Of a stretch of 64,000 nt of DNA, positions 10,009 through 20,281 are shown piece after piece. The notes beneath the pieces are model-generated. The model worked only from the letters and a program-made list of their open reading frames with translations. It ran no database searches and was not told the origin of the DNA. The position numbers were made by a program, and so were the translations under genes. Source of the stretch: Synechococcus sp. CBW1108. GTDB lineage: Bacteria > Cyanobacteriota > Cyanobacteriia > PCC-6307 > Cyanobiaceae. The number at the start of each line of letters is the position of its first letter. Positions within the stretch are counted from its first letter, which is position 1. The stretch covers positions 1,364,001 to 1,428,000 of the forward strand of contig NZ_CP060395.1 of the NCBI RefSeq assembly GCF_015840335.1, written 5' to 3'.

Positions 10009-10096
10009 GGCGTCAGGAGGTGCGGGCTTCCGCCGCTTGTGGGAGGTGGGCCTGAAGCTTCAACATGTTTAAAACTAAAGTCTGATCTTGTCAGCC

Positions 10097-10843
10097 ATGA
10101 ACGGTGACACCTCTATGAGCGGCGACCCCTGCATGGGCGGCGACAGCTCCCTGCCAGGAGACAGCTCCCTGCCAGGAGACAGCCCCATGCCCGCTTCGAT
10201 GCCGGCTGACAGCAATCCTGGAGCCGGTGCAGACAACCCTGCCCCCTCCGCCGGGGAAAATTCGGCCGAGGGGGCAGGGGCCCAGGCCCCCGCTGGCGCA
10301 GCCGAATCGGCTTCCGTGCTGGAGGAGAAGCTGGCTTCCCTAAAGGCCGAGCATGAGGCCCTCAGTGGCCAATACATGAGATTGGCCGCCGATTTTGACA
10401 ATTTCCGCAAGCGTCAGAGTCGCGATAGCGACGACCTGCGCCTCCAGATCACCTGCTCCACCCTCGGTGAAATCCTGCCGGTGGTCGACAATTTCGATCG
10501 GGCTCGCCAGCAGCTCAATCCCCAGCATGAGGAGGCCCAGACCCTGCATCGCAGCTACCAGGGTCTCTACAAGCAGCTGGTGGACGTGTTTAAACAGCTG
10601 GGTGTGTCGCCGATGCGGGTCGAAGGGGAGCCCTTTGATCCCAGCCTGCATGAGGCGGTGCTGCGGGAGCCCAGCGACGCCCACCCCGAGGATGTGGTGA
10701 TTGAGGAGTTGCAACGGGGGTACCACCTCAACGGCAGGGTGCTGCGCCATGCCCTGGTAAAGGTTTCCATGGGGCCCGGCCCGGCCGATTCCAGCGAGGG
10801 CGCCCCAGCTGGCCCAGGCGCGCCTGAGGAGCACAACGGCTGA
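10097..10843 (+). CDS. grpE: Nucleotide-exchange factor GrpE
   Basis: Co-chaperone that releases ADP from DnaK. The 248-aa product has an acidic/Gly-Pro-Ser-rich N-terminal tail (about 75 residues), a coiled coil from about residue 75, and the GrpE core with [18 protein letters not shown] and the C-terminal HEAVLREPS and [16 protein letters not shown]. The tail contains a perfect 18-bp tandem repeat (10142-10177) giving GDSSLP twice. ATG at 10097 is preferred; a TTG nine bases upstream is possible. Its stop overlaps the dnaJ start by one base. Confidence 0.95.
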   Translation: MNGDTSMSGDPCMGGDSSLPGDSSLPGDSPMPASMPADSNPGAGADNPAPSAGENSAEGAGAQAPAGAAESASVLEEKLASLKAEHEALSGQYMRLAADFDNFRKRQSRDSDDLRLQITCSTLGEILPVVDNFDRARQQLNPQHEEAQTLHRSYQGLYKQLVDVFKQLGVSPMRVEGEPFDPSLHEAVLREPSDAHPEDVVIEELQRGYHLNGRVLRHALVKVSMGPGPADSSEGAPAGPGAPEEHNG

Positions 10844-11961
10844 TGGCCGATTACTACGACCTGCTGGGCGTTGCTCGTGATGCCGATCCCGACACCCTCA
10901 AACGGGCCTACAGGCGGCTGGCGCGCCAGTACCACCCTGACGTCAACAAGGACCCTGGTGCCGAGGACAGGTTCAAGGAGATCGGTCGGGCCTACGAGGT
11001 GCTCAGCGATCCCCAGACCCGGGGCCGCTACGACCAGTTCGGCGAGGCGGGTCTGGGGGGCGGCGGCGGCATGCCCGACATGGGCGACATGGGTGGCTTT
11101 GCCGACCTGTTTGAGACCTTTTTCAGTGGTTTTGGCGGGGCGGCTCCTGGCCAGGGCCCCCGGCGGCGAGGGCCCAACCAGGGGGACGACCTGCGCTTGG
11201 ATTTCACCATCAGCTTCCAGGAGGCGGTGTTTGGCATCGAGAAGGAGGTGCAGATCCGCCATCTCGAAACCTGCAACACCTGCCAGGGCACCGGAGCCAA
11301 GCAGGGCAGTGGCCCCACCACCTGCGGAACCTGTGGCGGCTCTGGCCAGGTGCGCCGGGCTACCCGCACGCCCTTCGGCAACTTCACCCAGGTGGCGGCC
11401 TGTCCCACCTGTGAGGGCAGCGGCCAGGTAATTGCTGACCCCTGCAATGCCTGCGGCGGCCAGGGGCTGCAGCAGGTGCGTAAAAAGCTGCGGATCAACA
11501 TCCCCGCCGGCGTTGATTCGGGCACCCGGCTGCGGGTGGCCAACGAGGGCAACGCGGGCCAGCGGGGCGGCCCCAGCGGCGATCTCTATGTATTTCTGAC
11601 CGTCCAGTCGGCTTCGGGCCTGCGCCGCGATGGTATCCACATCCATTCGGAGGTGACGCTGAACTACCTCCAGGCAATCCTGGGCGACACCATCGAGGTG
11701 GTTACGGTCGATGGCCATGAGCAGTTGGAAATTCCCGCCGGCACCCAGCCTGGAGCCGTGATCACCCTGCAGGGCAAGGGGGTTCCCAAGCTCGGCAATC
11801 CGGTGGCCCGAGGCAATCACCTGTTCAGTGTCAAGGTGCAGCTGCCCACCAAGCTCAATGGGGAGGAGCGGCAGTTGCTCGAACAGCTGGCCGGTCACCA
11901 CACCAGCAAGGGCCAGAGGCATCCCCACAAGAGTGGTCTGTTCGGAGGCCTATTCGGTTGA
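10843..11961 (+). CDS. dnaJ: Chaperone DnaJ (type I Hsp40)
   Basis: A 372-aa J protein that delivers substrates to DnaK and stimulates its ATPase. It has a J domain (residues 1-70, HPD motif in YHPDVNKD), a Gly/Phe-rich linker ([15 protein letters not shown]), four CxxCxGxG-type zinc repeats ([33 protein letters not shown]) and the C-terminal substrate-binding domain. Directly coupled to grpE upstream and to the TusA-like gene downstream by short overlaps. Confidence 0.97.
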   Translation: MADYYDLLGVARDADPDTLKRAYRRLARQYHPDVNKDPGAEDRFKEIGRAYEVLSDPQTRGRYDQFGEAGLGGGGGMPDMGDMGGFADLFETFFSGFGGAAPGQGPRRRGPNQGDDLRLDFTISFQEAVFGIEKEVQIRHLETCNTCQGTGAKQGSGPTTCGTCGGSGQVRRATRTPFGNFTQVAACPTCEGSGQVIADPCNACGGQGLQQVRKKLRINIPAGVDSGTRLRVANEGNAGQRGGPSGDLYVFLTVQSASGLRRDGIHIHSEVTLNYLQAILGDTIEVVTVDGHEQLEIPAGTQPGAVITLQGKGVPKLGNPVARGNHLFSVKVQLPTKLNGEERQLLEQLAGHHTSKGQRHPHKSGLFGGLFG

Positions 11962-12218
11962 CAGCCGGCCCCGATCCATCGGCTCCGGCGGCCCAGCTCG
12001 ACCTGCGCGGTACCCCCTGCCCGCTCAATTTCATCCGCACCAAATTGGCCCTCGAACGGCTTGGCTCCGGAGAGCTTCTTTGGGTTGATCTCGATGGGGG
12101 CGAGCCCCAGCAGCTGGTGAGCGAAGGCCTGATCAGCGCCGGCCACCGGGTTGAATGCCGGGTCCACCCCCACCAGGAGGGCGCGGTGCGCCTGCTGGTG
12201 CTGTGCCATGGCGGCTGA
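11958..12218 (+). CDS. TusA/SirA-like sulfurtransferase
   Basis: An 86-aa protein of the TusA family, marked by [19 protein letters not shown], in which the CPxP-type motif Cys is the sulfur carrier. These small proteins pass sulfur in tRNA thiolation, cofactor synthesis or redox chemistry; the partner here is unknown. The start is a TTG overlapping the dnaJ stop by 4 bases, and the stop overlaps rsgA by 11 bases, so translation is likely coupled through grpE-dnaJ-tusA-rsgA. Confidence 0.82.
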   Translation: MTAGPDPSAPAAQLDLRGTPCPLNFIRTKLALERLGSGELLWVDLDGGEPQQLVSEGLISAGHRVECRVHPHQEGAVRLLVLCHGG

Positions 12219-13332
12219 GCCAAAACCCCAGCGCCTGAGAGGGCTGGTGGTTTCCCTGCTCGCCAACTACTGCTGGGTGGAGTTGGACCAGCCCGGCTCC
12301 AGCGGGGTCACCCGCCTGCTTTGCACCAGGCGCACCCGGCTTGGCAAGAGCGGCCAGACCATCGCCGTGGGGGATCACGTCTGGCTGGAGGGTATCGATT
12401 GGCCGGCGGGCCGGGGGGCCGTGGCGGCCCTGGAGCCCCGCGCCGGCCTGCTGGAGCGGCCGGCGGTGGCCAACGTGGCCCGGGTGGTGGTGGTGGTGGC
12501 CCTGGCCGAGCCGGAGCTTGATCCCTTGCAGCTCACCCGCTTCCTGCTGACGGCCGAGGCCACGGGCCGGCTGGTGCTGTTGGTGTTTTCCAAGGCCGAT
12601 TTGGTGTCCCCAGCGGTGGCCGCTGACTGGTGCCGGCGGGCTGGCGCCTGGGGCTACGAGGCCCTGGCGCTGTCCATCCAGACCGGCCAGGGGCTGGAGC
12701 GGCTCAGCCAGCGGCTCAGCGAGCCGGGCATTTCCGTGTTGTGCGGCCCCTCCGGCGTCGGCAAGAGCAGCGTGCTCAATGCCCTCTGCCCGGAGCTGGG
12801 CCTGAGGGTGGCGGCGGTGTCGGGGCGGCTGCAGCGGGGACGCCACACCACCCGCCACGTGGAGCTTTTCCAGTTGGCTCCGGGCGCCCTGATGGCCGAC
12901 ACACCTGGCTTCAACCGGCCAGAGCTGCCTGGCGAGGCCAGCGATTTGGGCCCCCTCTTCCCAGAAATACGCAGGCGTCTGGAGGCAGGATGTTGCCGTT
13001 TTAAGAACTGCCTGCACCTGGGCGATCCAGGTTGTGCAGTTGGGGTCGACTGGGAGCGCTACCCGCTTTACAGCCAGTGCCTTGGAGATCTTGCTGGCCA
13101 GAGCGGGCGGCAGGCAGGTAGGCAGTCAGGTAGCCAGGCAGAGCGCTCAAATCGCTCTGGGGGCCCCGGCCTGGCCAGCCACCTGCGCCAGCCATCCCGG
13201 CGGCTCCAGCGCCAGCAGGTGCTGGACGGGGAGTCCCTCGGTCAAGCGGATGGTGATTCGAATCTCGATTCTGAAAGCGATTTGGAGCGCGAAAGCCAGT
13301 CCGAGTTCAGCCCCCCAGGCCTGGCAAATTGA
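12208..13332 (+). CDS. rsgA: Ribosome small-subunit-dependent GTPase RsgA
   Basis: Circularly permuted GTPase that checks late 30S maturation. The 374-aa protein has an N-terminal OB fold, G4 (FSKADL, a variant of NKxD) before G1 ([12 protein letters not shown]) and G3 (DTPGF), and a C-terminal zinc site [14 protein letters not shown]. After the zinc site comes an unusual Ser/Gln/Asp/Glu-rich tail of about 60 residues encoded partly by short repeats near 13108-13140. The tail overlaps the end of the convergent ebfC gene by 26 bases. ATG at 12208 is used; the frame runs further upstream inside the TusA-like gene. Confidence 0.93.
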   Translation: MAAEPKPQRLRGLVVSLLANYCWVELDQPGSSGVTRLLCTRRTRLGKSGQTIAVGDHVWLEGIDWPAGRGAVAALEPRAGLLERPAVANVARVVVVVALAEPELDPLQLTRFLLTAEATGRLVLLVFSKADLVSPAVAADWCRRAGAWGYEALALSIQTGQGLERLSQRLSEPGISVLCGPSGVGKSSVLNALCPELGLRVAAVSGRLQRGRHTTRHVELFQLAPGALMADTPGFNRPELPGEASDLGPLFPEIRRRLEAGCCRFKNCLHLGDPGCAVGVDWERYPLYSQCLGDLAGQSGRQAGRQSGSQAERSNRSGGPGLASHLRQPSRRLQRQQVLDGESLGQADGDSNLDSESDLERESQSEFSPPGLAN

Positions 13333-13648
13333 GATTGAGTCCGCCGGTCAGCTCCTCCATGCGGCCCTTCATGGTGCCGGTAGAGAGCTCATAGGCCGAT
13401 TGCAGGGCCTCCAGCACGGCCGCCTCGCTGGCGGCGGCCCCTTCTGCCAGCAGCTCCGGGGCCAGTTGCACCCGCAGGGGTTGCTGGTTGCCAGAGAGCC
13501 ACACGCTTGCCCTGCCGTCGGCGCTGCGGCCTTCCAGCTCCATGGCGTCGAGCTCCTCCTGCAGCTTCTGGGCGTTCTGCTGGAGTTCCTGGGCTTTCTT
13601 GAAGGCTTCGGTGAGCTGACCGAAGTTGGGGAGTCCGAAGCCAGCCAT
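13307..13648 (-). CDS. ebfC: YbaB/EbfC family nucleoid-associated protein
   Basis: A 113-aa protein of the YbaB/EbfC family of small DNA-binding dimers. Features are the [14 protein letters not shown] coiled segment, [16 protein letters not shown] and the amphipathic C-terminal helix. It has an N-terminal [21 protein letters not shown] as in cyanobacterial members. It precedes nothing on its strand but follows murB by 35 bases, so it is likely cotranscribed from the murC-murB promoter. Confidence 0.9.
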   Translation of the reverse strand: MAGFGLPNFGQLTEAFKKAQELQQNAQKLQEELDAMELEGRSADGRASVWLSGNQQPLRVQLAPELLAEGAAASEAAVLEALQSAYELSTGTMKGRMEELTGGLNLNLPGLGG

Positions 13649-13683
13649 GCCCAGGGAGTTGCTGAGCGCAGGCTAGTTGCCCT

Positions 13684-14595
13684 TCAGCCCCCTGGCCCGA
13701 AGCCCAGTCGCTTCACCTCGGGGTGGAGTGCAATCCCGCAGCCTGTCATTACCCGGCGCTGCACCTCCTCGATCAGGGCGCTGATGTCGGCGGCCGTGGC
13801 CTGGCCCGTGTTGACGATGAAATTGGCATGGATCGGCGACACCTGGGCCTGGCCGATCTGCAGTCCCTTGAGCCCCAGGGCCTCGATCAGCTGGCCGGCC
13901 TTGTGCGGTTCTGGATTGCGAAATACGCTGCCGCAACTGGGTTGCTGGTATGGCTGGGTGCTGGTGCGGCTGTGCAGGTTGGCACTGGTGCGGGCCGTGA
14001 TTGCGGCGGGGTCGTGGCCGGCCGCCAACTGGAAGCGAGCCGAGAGCACGATCCAGGCCTCCGCCTGGAGGCGGCTGTGGCGGTAGGCAAACTCGAGGGC
14101 TTCGGCAGGCAGATCAAAAGGAGCTTCGGGCCTGGTGGGATCCACTAGGCGCACCGACTTCAGCCACTCGGCCGTGCAGCCCCCTTGGGCGCCCGCATTC
14201 ATCACCACGGCCCCGCCCACGGTGCCTGGGATGCCCACGGCCCACTCCAGGCCGCTGAGGCCGAGGCGGGCCGCCTTGCGGGCCAGGGTGGGGATCGGCT
14301 CGCCGGCCTCGGCCTCCACCAGGCCGGTGCTGGCATCGAGGCTGCTGCCCTGCAGGCGGCGGTTACAGAGGGTGAGGCCCGCCAGCCCGGCATCGGCGAT
14401 CAGCAGATTTGAGCCTGCCCCAATGCACCGCAGGGGCATGGCCTGGGCCTGGGCCCAGGCCGCCAGGGCCACCAGCTCCGCTTGGTTGCCTGGCTCGGCG
14501 AGCCACTCGGCAGCCCCCCCCACTTTCCAGCTGGTGAAGTTGGCCAGCGCGACCCCTTGGCGTAAAGCGAGGGGCCAGCTGGGAGCCGGGGCCAT
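13684..14595 (-). CDS. murB: UDP-N-acetylenolpyruvoylglucosamine reductase
   Basis: FAD enzyme that forms UDP-MurNAc in peptidoglycan synthesis. The 303-aa sequence has the FAD-binding [10 protein letters not shown] near residue 60, [16 protein letters not shown] near 120, the YRHSRLQ tyrosine/arginine region, and [10 protein letters not shown] containing the catalytic serine. It lies 5 bases downstream of murC, a common order in cyanobacteria. Confidence 0.96.
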   Translation of the reverse strand: MAPAPSWPLALRQGVALANFTSWKVGGAAEWLAEPGNQAELVALAAWAQAQAMPLRCIGAGSNLLIADAGLAGLTLCNRRLQGSSLDASTGLVEAEAGEPIPTLARKAARLGLSGLEWAVGIPGTVGGAVVMNAGAQGGCTAEWLKSVRLVDPTRPEAPFDLPAEALEFAYRHSRLQAEAWIVLSARFQLAAGHDPAAITARTSANLHSRTSTQPYQQPSCGSVFRNPEPHKAGQLIEALGLKGLQIGQAQVSPIHANFIVNTGQATAADISALIEEVQRRVMTGCGIALHPEVKRLGFGPGG

Positions 14596-14600
14596 CGTGC

Positions 14601-16160
14601 TCAGGCGGCCAGGGGAGCGACGCTGCCAGCCGCTGGTGGGCGCTGGCAGAGCTGGTCCCAGAGGCCATTGACATCCCCGGCGCCCATGGCCAGCACCAGG
14701 TCACCCTCCCGGCTGGCAATGACGACCTGGACCGCCAGTTCCTCGAGATTGGCGGCTACGAGCACGGGCTTGCCCGGATCCAGCTGGAGCAGGGCCGTGG
14801 CGATTGCGGCGCTGTTGATGCCTTGGATTGGCGCTTCCCCGGCGGCGTAGAGGGGGGCGATCAGCACCGAATCGGCCTCGACCAGGGCCGCAGCAAAGCC
14901 ATCTAGAAACTGGGCGGTGCGGCTGTAGCGATGGGGCTGAAACACCGCCACCAGGCGCCGGGGGGGCGCCGGCAAGGGGCTGCGGCCGCTGTCTACCATC
15001 AGGCGTGCCATGGCCAGGGTGGCAGCCACCTCGCTGGGGTGGTGGGCGTAGTCGTCGACCACCAGCCGCCCCTCCCAGATGCCGCGAAAATCGAAACGCC
15101 GGCCAGGGGTCTGCAGGGCGGCCATCGCCTGAGCGAGTTCGGCAAACGACACCCCCTCGAGCCGGCAGGCGGCCATCGCCGCAACCGCGTTGCTGAGGTT
15201 GTGGCGACCGGCCAGGGGCAGCTCAAACGATCCCACCACCTCGCCGTCTTCGTAGAAGTCGGCCAGGGTCCCGTCACCGCGCTGCTCCCGGGCGATGGCG
15301 GCAAAGGAAACCCCCTCGGGCGCTTCGATCGACCACCAGTGGCTTGGCTGGAATTGATCCCGCAGGGTGGGGCAATCCCGGTTGGCAAGCAGCCGCTCGG
15401 CTTTGCCGGCAAACCTCTGCAGGGTGGTGATCAGGGCTTCAAGGTTGGGGTAGTGGTCGGTGTGATCCAGCTCAACGTTGGTGAGGACGGCGAGGGAGGG
15501 CTTGAATTTCACCAGGGAGCCATCGGATTCATCGGCTTCAGCGACCAGCAGGGGGCCTTTGCCATGGCGGCCATTGCTGCCGAAGGCCGGCACGATGCCC
15601 CCGATCACGGCGGTGGGGTCGTGGTTGGTGGCCGCCAGCAAGGTGGCTATCAGGCTGCTGGTGGTGGTTTTGCCGTGGCTGCCCGCCACGGCGATCGAGG
15701 GCTGGCTGTTGATCAGGGCGGCCAGCACATCGGAGCGATGGCAGATGGCCAGACCCATCCGGCGCGCCTCAGCCAGTTCCGGGTTGGTTTCCGGCACCGC
15801 TGAGCTGATCACCACCAGGGGGGAGACGGAGGTGCCGCTGCGGATTGCCGCCACGGTGGAGGCGCTCTGTTCCAGAAAGACCCGCACCCCCAGCCGGCGC
15901 AGCCGGTCCAGCACGGCGTGGTCGCGGGGATCGGAGCCGCTCACCGCATAGCCCCGCTCCGCCAGGATCCCTGCCAGGGCAGACATGCCGATGCCACCAA
16001 CTCCGATGAAGTGCAGTGGTTGATGGCGATCGAGCAGCGGCGGCAAGTTCAGATCCTGATCAGGGTCCGGTGGGCAAGAAATTAAACGGGCACCTGCTTC
16101 TCGATCTTTACGAGTTGCTGCGCGTTTGGCCATGGTCCATGGCCGGAGTCCCTTCGGCAA
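14601..16160 (-). CDS. murC: UDP-N-acetylmuramate--L-alanine ligase
   Basis: Cytosolic Mur ligase adding L-Ala to UDP-MurNAc. The 519-aa frame contains [16 protein letters not shown], the P-loop [33 protein letters not shown] and the FQPHRYSRT substrate loop, in the usual order. Start uncertain: the ATG at 16160 gives a 51-residue lead before the Rossmann domain, and the ATG at 16133 is equally possible. Divergent from gap2 with 76 bases between. Confidence 0.95.
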   Translation of the reverse strand: MPKGLRPWTMAKRAATRKDREAGARLISCPPDPDQDLNLPPLLDRHQPLHFIGVGGIGMSALAGILAERGYAVSGSDPRDHAVLDRLRRLGVRVFLEQSASTVAAIRSGTSVSPLVVISSAVPETNPELAEARRMGLAICHRSDVLAALINSQPSIAVAGSHGKTTTSSLIATLLAATNHDPTAVIGGIVPAFGSNGRHGKGPLLVAEADESDGSLVKFKPSLAVLTNVELDHTDHYPNLEALITTLQRFAGKAERLLANRDCPTLRDQFQPSHWWSIEAPEGVSFAAIAREQRGDGTLADFYEDGEVVGSFELPLAGRHNLSNAVAAMAACRLEGVSFAELAQAMAALQTPGRRFDFRGIWEGRLVVDDYAHHPSEVAATLAMARLMVDSGRSPLPAPPRRLVAVFQPHRYSRTAQFLDGFAAALVEADSVLIAPLYAAGEAPIQGINSAAIATALLQLDPGKPVLVAANLEELAVQVVIASREGDLVLAMGAGDVNGLWDQLCQRPPAAGSVAPLAA

Positions 16161-16236
16161 GAGGGTTCGGCGACTTAATTTCTGTATGATCTGCAGCCAA
16201 AACCACCTTAGCTAGCGGCTTTTGCCGTATTCGGCC

Positions 16237-17259
16237 ATGACCCTGCGCGTTGCGATCAATGGATTTGGGCGAATCGGTCGCAATTTCCTGCGTTGCTGGC
16301 TGAGCCGCGGGGCCAACACCGGCATCGAGCTGGTGGGTCTCAACGGCTCCGGTGACACCACCACCAATGCCCACCTGCTCAAGTACGACACGATGCTGGG
16401 CCCCCTGCGGGGCGTCGATGTCACCACCACCGACAACGCCATCTTCGTCAACGGCAAGGAGATCAAGGTCTTCTATGACCGCAACCCCGCCAACCTTCCC
16501 TGGAAGGAGTGGGGCGTGGATCTGGTGATTGAGTCCACCGGCGTCTTCAACGACGATGTGGGCGCCAGTAAGCACTTCGAAGCCGGCGCCAAAAAGGTGA
16601 TTCTCACCGCACCCGGAAAGGGGGCAAAAGTGGGCACCTTCGTGGTTGGAGTTAATGCCGACCAATACCGCCACGAAGACTGGGACATCCTCAGCAACGC
16701 CAGCTGCACCACCAACTGCATGGCCCCGGTGATCAAGGTGCTGGATCAGGAGTTCGGCATCGTCAAGGGCACGATGACTACAACCCACAGCTACACCGGT
16801 GACCAGCGCATTCTCGATGCAGCCCACCGCGATCTGCGCCGTGCCCGGGCCGCGGCGGTCAACATTGTGCCCACCAGCACCGGGGCTGCCCAGGCGGTGG
16901 CGTTGGTCTATCCGCCGATGAAGGGCAAGCTGAGCGGCATCGCCATGCGCGTGCCTACTCCGAATGTGTCGGTGGTCGACATGGTGCTCGATATCAGCCG
17001 TGATACCACCAAGGAGGAGGTAAATGCCTTGCTCAAGGCCTCATCTGAAAATGGCATGAAGGGCATCATCAAGTACTGCGACCTGCCCCTGGTTTCCAGT
17101 GACCATGCCGGCACCGACGAATCGGCGATCATTGACTCAGACCTCACCCTGGTCATGGGAGGCAACATGCTGAAGGTCATCGCCTGGTACGACAACGAGT
17201 GGGGCTACAGCCAGCGGGTTGTCGATCTGGCCGAGATCGTGGCCCAGAAGTGGCAGTGA
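16237..17259 (+). CDS. gap2: Glyceraldehyde-3-phosphate dehydrogenase, cyanobacterial Gap2 type
   Basis: Calvin-cycle GAPDH of 340 aa. [13 protein letters not shown] binds the cofactor, SCTTNC carries the catalytic cysteine, and the C-terminal [15 protein letters not shown] is standard. The segment after the second beta strand reads [19 protein letters not shown]. The lack of an aspartate at the cofactor-selecting position and the overall match to Gap2 suggest dual NADPH/NADH use in photosynthetic carbon fixation. The upstream 76 bases contain TATGAT at 16185-16190, a possible -10 element with no convincing -35. Confidence 0.95.
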   Translation: MTLRVAINGFGRIGRNFLRCWLSRGANTGIELVGLNGSGDTTTNAHLLKYDTMLGPLRGVDVTTTDNAIFVNGKEIKVFYDRNPANLPWKEWGVDLVIESTGVFNDDVGASKHFEAGAKKVILTAPGKGAKVGTFVVGVNADQYRHEDWDILSNASCTTNCMAPVIKVLDQEFGIVKGTMTTTHSYTGDQRILDAAHRDLRRARAAAVNIVPTSTGAAQAVALVYPPMKGKLSGIAMRVPTPNVSVVDMVLDISRDTTKEEVNALLKASSENGMKGIIKYCDLPLVSSDHAGTDESAIIDSDLTLVMGGNMLKVIAWYDNEWGYSQRVVDLAEIVAQKWQ

Positions 17260-17285
17260 GTTCAGGCTGGGCCTGATCTGTGCGG

Positions 17286-17309
17286 GCCGTCCTTCGGGGC
17301 GGCTTTTTG
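17286..17309 (+). terminator. Rho-independent terminator of gap2
   Basis: A 7-bp stem (GCCGTCC / GGGCGGC, one G-T pair) closes a TTCG tetraloop and is followed by five T residues. It lies 27 bases after the gap2 stop. Confidence 0.88.
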
Positions 17310-17477
17310 CTGCGGATTGATTAGTTTGCCGTTTTCATCGCAGACCATCCAGCTCCTTGCGAGTGGCGATTAAGGCCACGCCGGCCAGTGGCTTGGCAAT
17401 CGACAGCCTGGCCCTATGCATCAGCCACCTCTGCAGCGCTGCTCCCCGCATCAGACTGCCTCCATCGCCCCACCGCC

Positions 17478-17762
17478 ATGCCGCCCGATATCCGCGGGCA
17501 GCAGCGTTTCGCCAATTTCTGCCTAGCCCTCGATCAGCTGGAGACCTTCTTCGAGCCCCCTGCGCTCAATGAGCGGGTGCGTCAGGGTCTGATCAAGGCG
17601 TTTGAGTACTGTTTCGATCTGGGCTGGAACCCGCTGCGCCTGGCTTTCCGGATGGGGCTGATCGACGATGGCGAGGGCTGGCTAGCGATGGTGCAGGACC
17701 GCAACCTCACCAGCCACCCCTACAACCGCAGCACCGCCGCCGCGGAGGAAGGGGATGGCTGA
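17478..17762 (+). pseudogene. Truncated HepT-like (HI0074-type) toxin remnant
   Basis: The 94-residue frame from ATG 17478 resembles HEPN-fold partners of minimal nucleotidyltransferases: RFANFCLALDQLETF, then VRQGLIKAFEYCFDLGW, then the RNase-type motif RNLTSHPYN (R-x4-H-x-Y). Between the second and third blocks about 25-30 residues normally present (after the EYCFDLGW helix) are missing, and the C-terminal helix ends early. It lies directly before a headless MntA fragment, so the two are the wreck of one toxin-antitoxin pair. It could still be translated, but the deletions make function unlikely. Nothing else is seen between the gap2 terminator and 17477. Confidence 0.65.
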
Positions 17763-17774
17763 GCCTCCCGTGCC

Positions 17775-17978
17775 TTGGGCCGCTTTCGCTCCGGTTCCGA
17801 CCTAGACCTCACCCTGGTGGCGCCGGGTCTGCGCCACGACGACCGCCTGCGGCTGATGGGGGCTCTCGATGAACTGCTGCTGCCCTGGAGCATCGACCTC
17901 TCGCTGTTGCACGAGCTGCCCGAACCCTTGCGCCAGCACGTGGCGCGGGTGGGGCGGCAGCTGGTGGTGCCTGGCTGA
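17775..17978 (+). pseudogene. N-terminally truncated MntA-like (HI0073-type) nucleotidyltransferase remnant
   Basis: The 67-residue frame begins (TTG) with GRFRSGSDLDLTL, which matches the DxD block of minimal nucleotidyltransferases, and continues with LDELLLPWSIDLSLLHEL and HVARVGRQLV as in the family. The first 30 or so residues, with the GS motif that binds nucleotide phosphates, are missing. In intact MntA/HepT systems this antitoxin modifies the HepT toxin. Only 12 bases separate it from the toxin remnant. Confidence 0.65.
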
Positions 17979-18009
17979 GCGGCACCGGCATGACGCTTGT
18001 TGCCGCGCC

Positions 18010-19098
18010 TCAGGCGTGGGGCTGGAGGTTCTCTGCCCCTTCGATCACCCGGGCTGAAACGATTCGGTCGTCGACGCCGAGCTCCTCGAGCACGTCCATT
18101 CCTTCCACCACATAGCCGAACACCGCGTTGCGCCCATCTACCAGGTTGAGGCCGGCGGGGGTGAGCTCCGGCTCGTATAGGAAGAAGAAGAACTGGGACG
18201 ATCCGTCGTCGAGCTTCCCGTCGGAGTGGGCCCAGCCCAGGGTGCCGTAGGTGGCGAAGGGCAGCACCGGTTCTGCCTTGTAACGGCCGACGTCCTCGAA
18301 GGTCTGGTTGTAGATCGGCTCGGCATCTTCGGTGATGCGGATCTCCAGCGGCACGTGCCGTTCCACGCCGCTTTTCGGATCCACATAGCCCATGGCCTCG
18401 CCCTTTGGATCGCCGCTCTGGAGCACGTAGAAGTCTTCGGCCCGGGTGAAGGGAAGGCCGTCATAGAACTTGCGCTGCACCAGATCCACGAAGGCGCCGC
18501 CCGTGAGCGGGGCGTTGTAGCCGTCGATCACGGCGGTGAGGTCGCCCTTGCTGGTGCTGATGACCACGGTGGCCCGGCCCAGCAGCCTCGGCAGGGCGTC
18601 GAACTCAGCTGGGATTTGGAAGGGGAAGGGGCCCACCAGCCGGGCCTCGGCGCTGCCGATGGTCGCCAGGGCGGCCCGACGGGTCGCCAGGAAGGCATCC
18701 CGATCCTGGGCATCGGCGGCCGTGGCCACCTCGCGCAGCTGCTGCTCGAGCTGGTCGAGCAGCTCTGCGGCCGTGGCCTGATCCTCGGAGTCGAAGCGCT
18801 TAAGGATGGCGTCCCGCTGGGTCGTCAGCAGCGACTGGCTGCGGGTCACCGATCCCGCCAGGGGTTTCCAGCGCTTGGCCCGCAGGTCGTCGCTGGTGGC
18901 TTCCAGCCGGTGCTGCAGATCCTGCAGCTGGGGAGCGTCGATGGGCAGGGCGTTGCGCAGGATCGCCTCGGGATCCTTCACGGCGTTGCCCTGGGGCAGG
19001 GCCGCCCAGGCGACGGGGGCAAATAGCAGCGCCACCAGGCAGGCCGCCAGGAGCTTTAGCCCGTACCCGGAGCCGGTTTGCAACGATCTCCTCGCCAT
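18010..19098 (-). CDS. Cyclophilin-type peptidyl-prolyl isomerase, CYP38/TLP40-like, thylakoid lumen
   Basis: A 362-aa secreted protein. Signal peptide about 1-33 (LKLLAACLVALLFAPVAWA). A helical PsbQ-like region covers about 40-170, then a cyclophilin domain from about 180 (VVISTSKGDLTAVIDGYNAPLTGGAFVDLV, given in pieces: TSKGDLT, NAPLTGGAFVDLV; later DDGSSQFFFFLYEPELTPAG). This arrangement matches plant CYP38/TLP40, which aids photosystem II assembly in the lumen. The domain has several changes from canonical cyclophilin catalytic residues, so isomerase activity is doubtful. ATG at 19098 was chosen for its signal peptide. Divergent from efp. Confidence 0.85.
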   Translation of the reverse strand: MARRSLQTGSGYGLKLLAACLVALLFAPVAWAALPQGNAVKDPEAILRNALPIDAPQLQDLQHRLEATSDDLRAKRWKPLAGSVTRSQSLLTTQRDAILKRFDSEDQATAAELLDQLEQQLREVATAADAQDRDAFLATRRAALATIGSAEARLVGPFPFQIPAEFDALPRLLGRATVVISTSKGDLTAVIDGYNAPLTGGAFVDLVQRKFYDGLPFTRAEDFYVLQSGDPKGEAMGYVDPKSGVERHVPLEIRITEDAEPIYNQTFEDVGRYKAEPVLPFATYGTLGWAHSDGKLDDGSSQFFFFLYEPELTPAGLNLVDGRNAVFGYVVEGMDVLEELGVDDRIVSARVIEGAENLQPHA

Positions 19099-19195
19099 CG
19101 AGATGCCCGTGACTGAGCGGACTCTGGCATAGGCGCCTGGCAGCGGAATGGCTCTGGGCGCCCCACGTACAATCAACCCGTTCTGAACTGCCGGA

Positions 19196-19756
19196 ATGAT
19201 CTCCAGCAATGACTTTCGAACTGGCACTTCAATTGAGCTGGATGGCCAGGTCTGGAGGGTCGTTGAGTTCCTGCACGTCAAGCCGGGCAAGGGCTCGGCC
19301 TTCGTGCGCACCAAGCTGAAGGCTGTGCAGAGCGGCAGCGTGGTGGAGAAGACCTTCCGGGCCGGCGAGATGCTGCCCCAGGCCGTGCTTGAAAAGAGCA
19401 CCCTCCAGCACACCTACATGGAGGGCGACGACTTCGTTTTCATGGACATGGGCAGCTATGAGGAGACCCGCCTCACCGCCAAGCAGATCGGCGAGAGTCG
19501 CAAGTACCTCAAGGAGGGCATGGAGGTGAACGTGGTGGCCTGGAACGGCAAGCCCCTGGAAGTGGAGTTGCCCAACTCGGTGGTGCTGGAAATCACCCAG
19601 ACCGATCCCGGCGTCAAGGGCGACACCGCTACCGGCGGCACCAAGCCCGCCATCGTTGAAACCGGCGCCCAGGTGATGGTGCCCCTGTTCCTCTCGATCG
19701 GCGAGAAGATCAAGATCGATACGCGTACCGACAGCTATCTCGGGCGGGAGAACTGA
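19196..19756 (+). CDS. efp: Elongation factor P
   Basis: Translation factor that relieves stalling at proline stretches. The 186-aa product has the three-domain EF-P layout: [10 protein letters not shown] start, [16 protein letters not shown] loop (the modifiable Lys/Arg tip is in PGKGSA), and the C-terminal [16 protein letters not shown]. It is followed after 5 bases by accB, the usual cyanobacterial arrangement. Confidence 0.97.
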   Translation: MISSNDFRTGTSIELDGQVWRVVEFLHVKPGKGSAFVRTKLKAVQSGSVVEKTFRAGEMLPQAVLEKSTLQHTYMEGDDFVFMDMGSYEETRLTAKQIGESRKYLKEGMEVNVVAWNGKPLEVELPNSVVLEITQTDPGVKGDTATGGTKPAIVETGAQVMVPLFLSIGEKIKIDTRTDSYLGREN

Positions 19757-19761
19757 GCGCC

Positions 19762-20250
19762 ATGCAGCTAAGCCACGACCAGCTTCAAAAGTTGCTGACT
19801 CTCCTGGGAGACAGCGACATCCAGGAGTTGAAGCTCGAAGGGGACGACTTTCGGCTCGAGGTGCGGCGCAACCTGCCAGCTGCGGCTCCGGCGGCGGTGT
19901 TCCAGGCCGCCGCGGCTCCCCCCCAGGCCATCCCGATGCCTCCTGCGGCCGCCCCCCCGCCGGTCACCCTCTCGGCGCCGCCCCCTGTCGCCGTTGGCAG
20001 CCGCAGCGATCTGCACGAGGTCACGGCCCCGATGGTGGCCACCTTCTACCGTTCCTCGGCCCCTGGTGAGGGGGCCTTCGTCGAGGTGGGCTCCCGCATC
20101 AGGGTCGGCCAGGTGGTGTGCATCCTCGAGGCGATGAAGCTGATGAACGAGCTTGAAGCCGAGGTGGCCGGGGAAGTGGTGGAGATTTTGGTGGAAAACG
20201 GCACGCCGGTGGAATTCGGCCAGGTGCTGATGCGGGTTCGGCCAGCCTGA
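19762..20250 (+). CDS. accB: Biotin carboxyl carrier protein of acetyl-CoA carboxylase
   Basis: A 162-aa carrier with an N-terminal helix, an Ala/Pro-rich linker (about 40-75) and a C-terminal biotinyl domain with the lysine motif EAMKLMNE near residue 126. It carries CO2 on biotin for malonyl-CoA formation in fatty-acid synthesis. Probably cotranscribed with efp. Convergent with pdxA, 31 bases apart. Confidence 0.97.
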   Translation: MQLSHDQLQKLLTLLGDSDIQELKLEGDDFRLEVRRNLPAAAPAAVFQAAAAPPQAIPMPPAAAPPPVTLSAPPPVAVGSRSDLHEVTAPMVATFYRSSAPGEGAFVEVGSRIRVGQVVCILEAMKLMNELEAEVAGEVVEILVENGTPVEFGQVLMRVRPA

Positions 20251-20281
20251 TAGGCCAGCCCAGATCCCTAGCCTGAAATCC

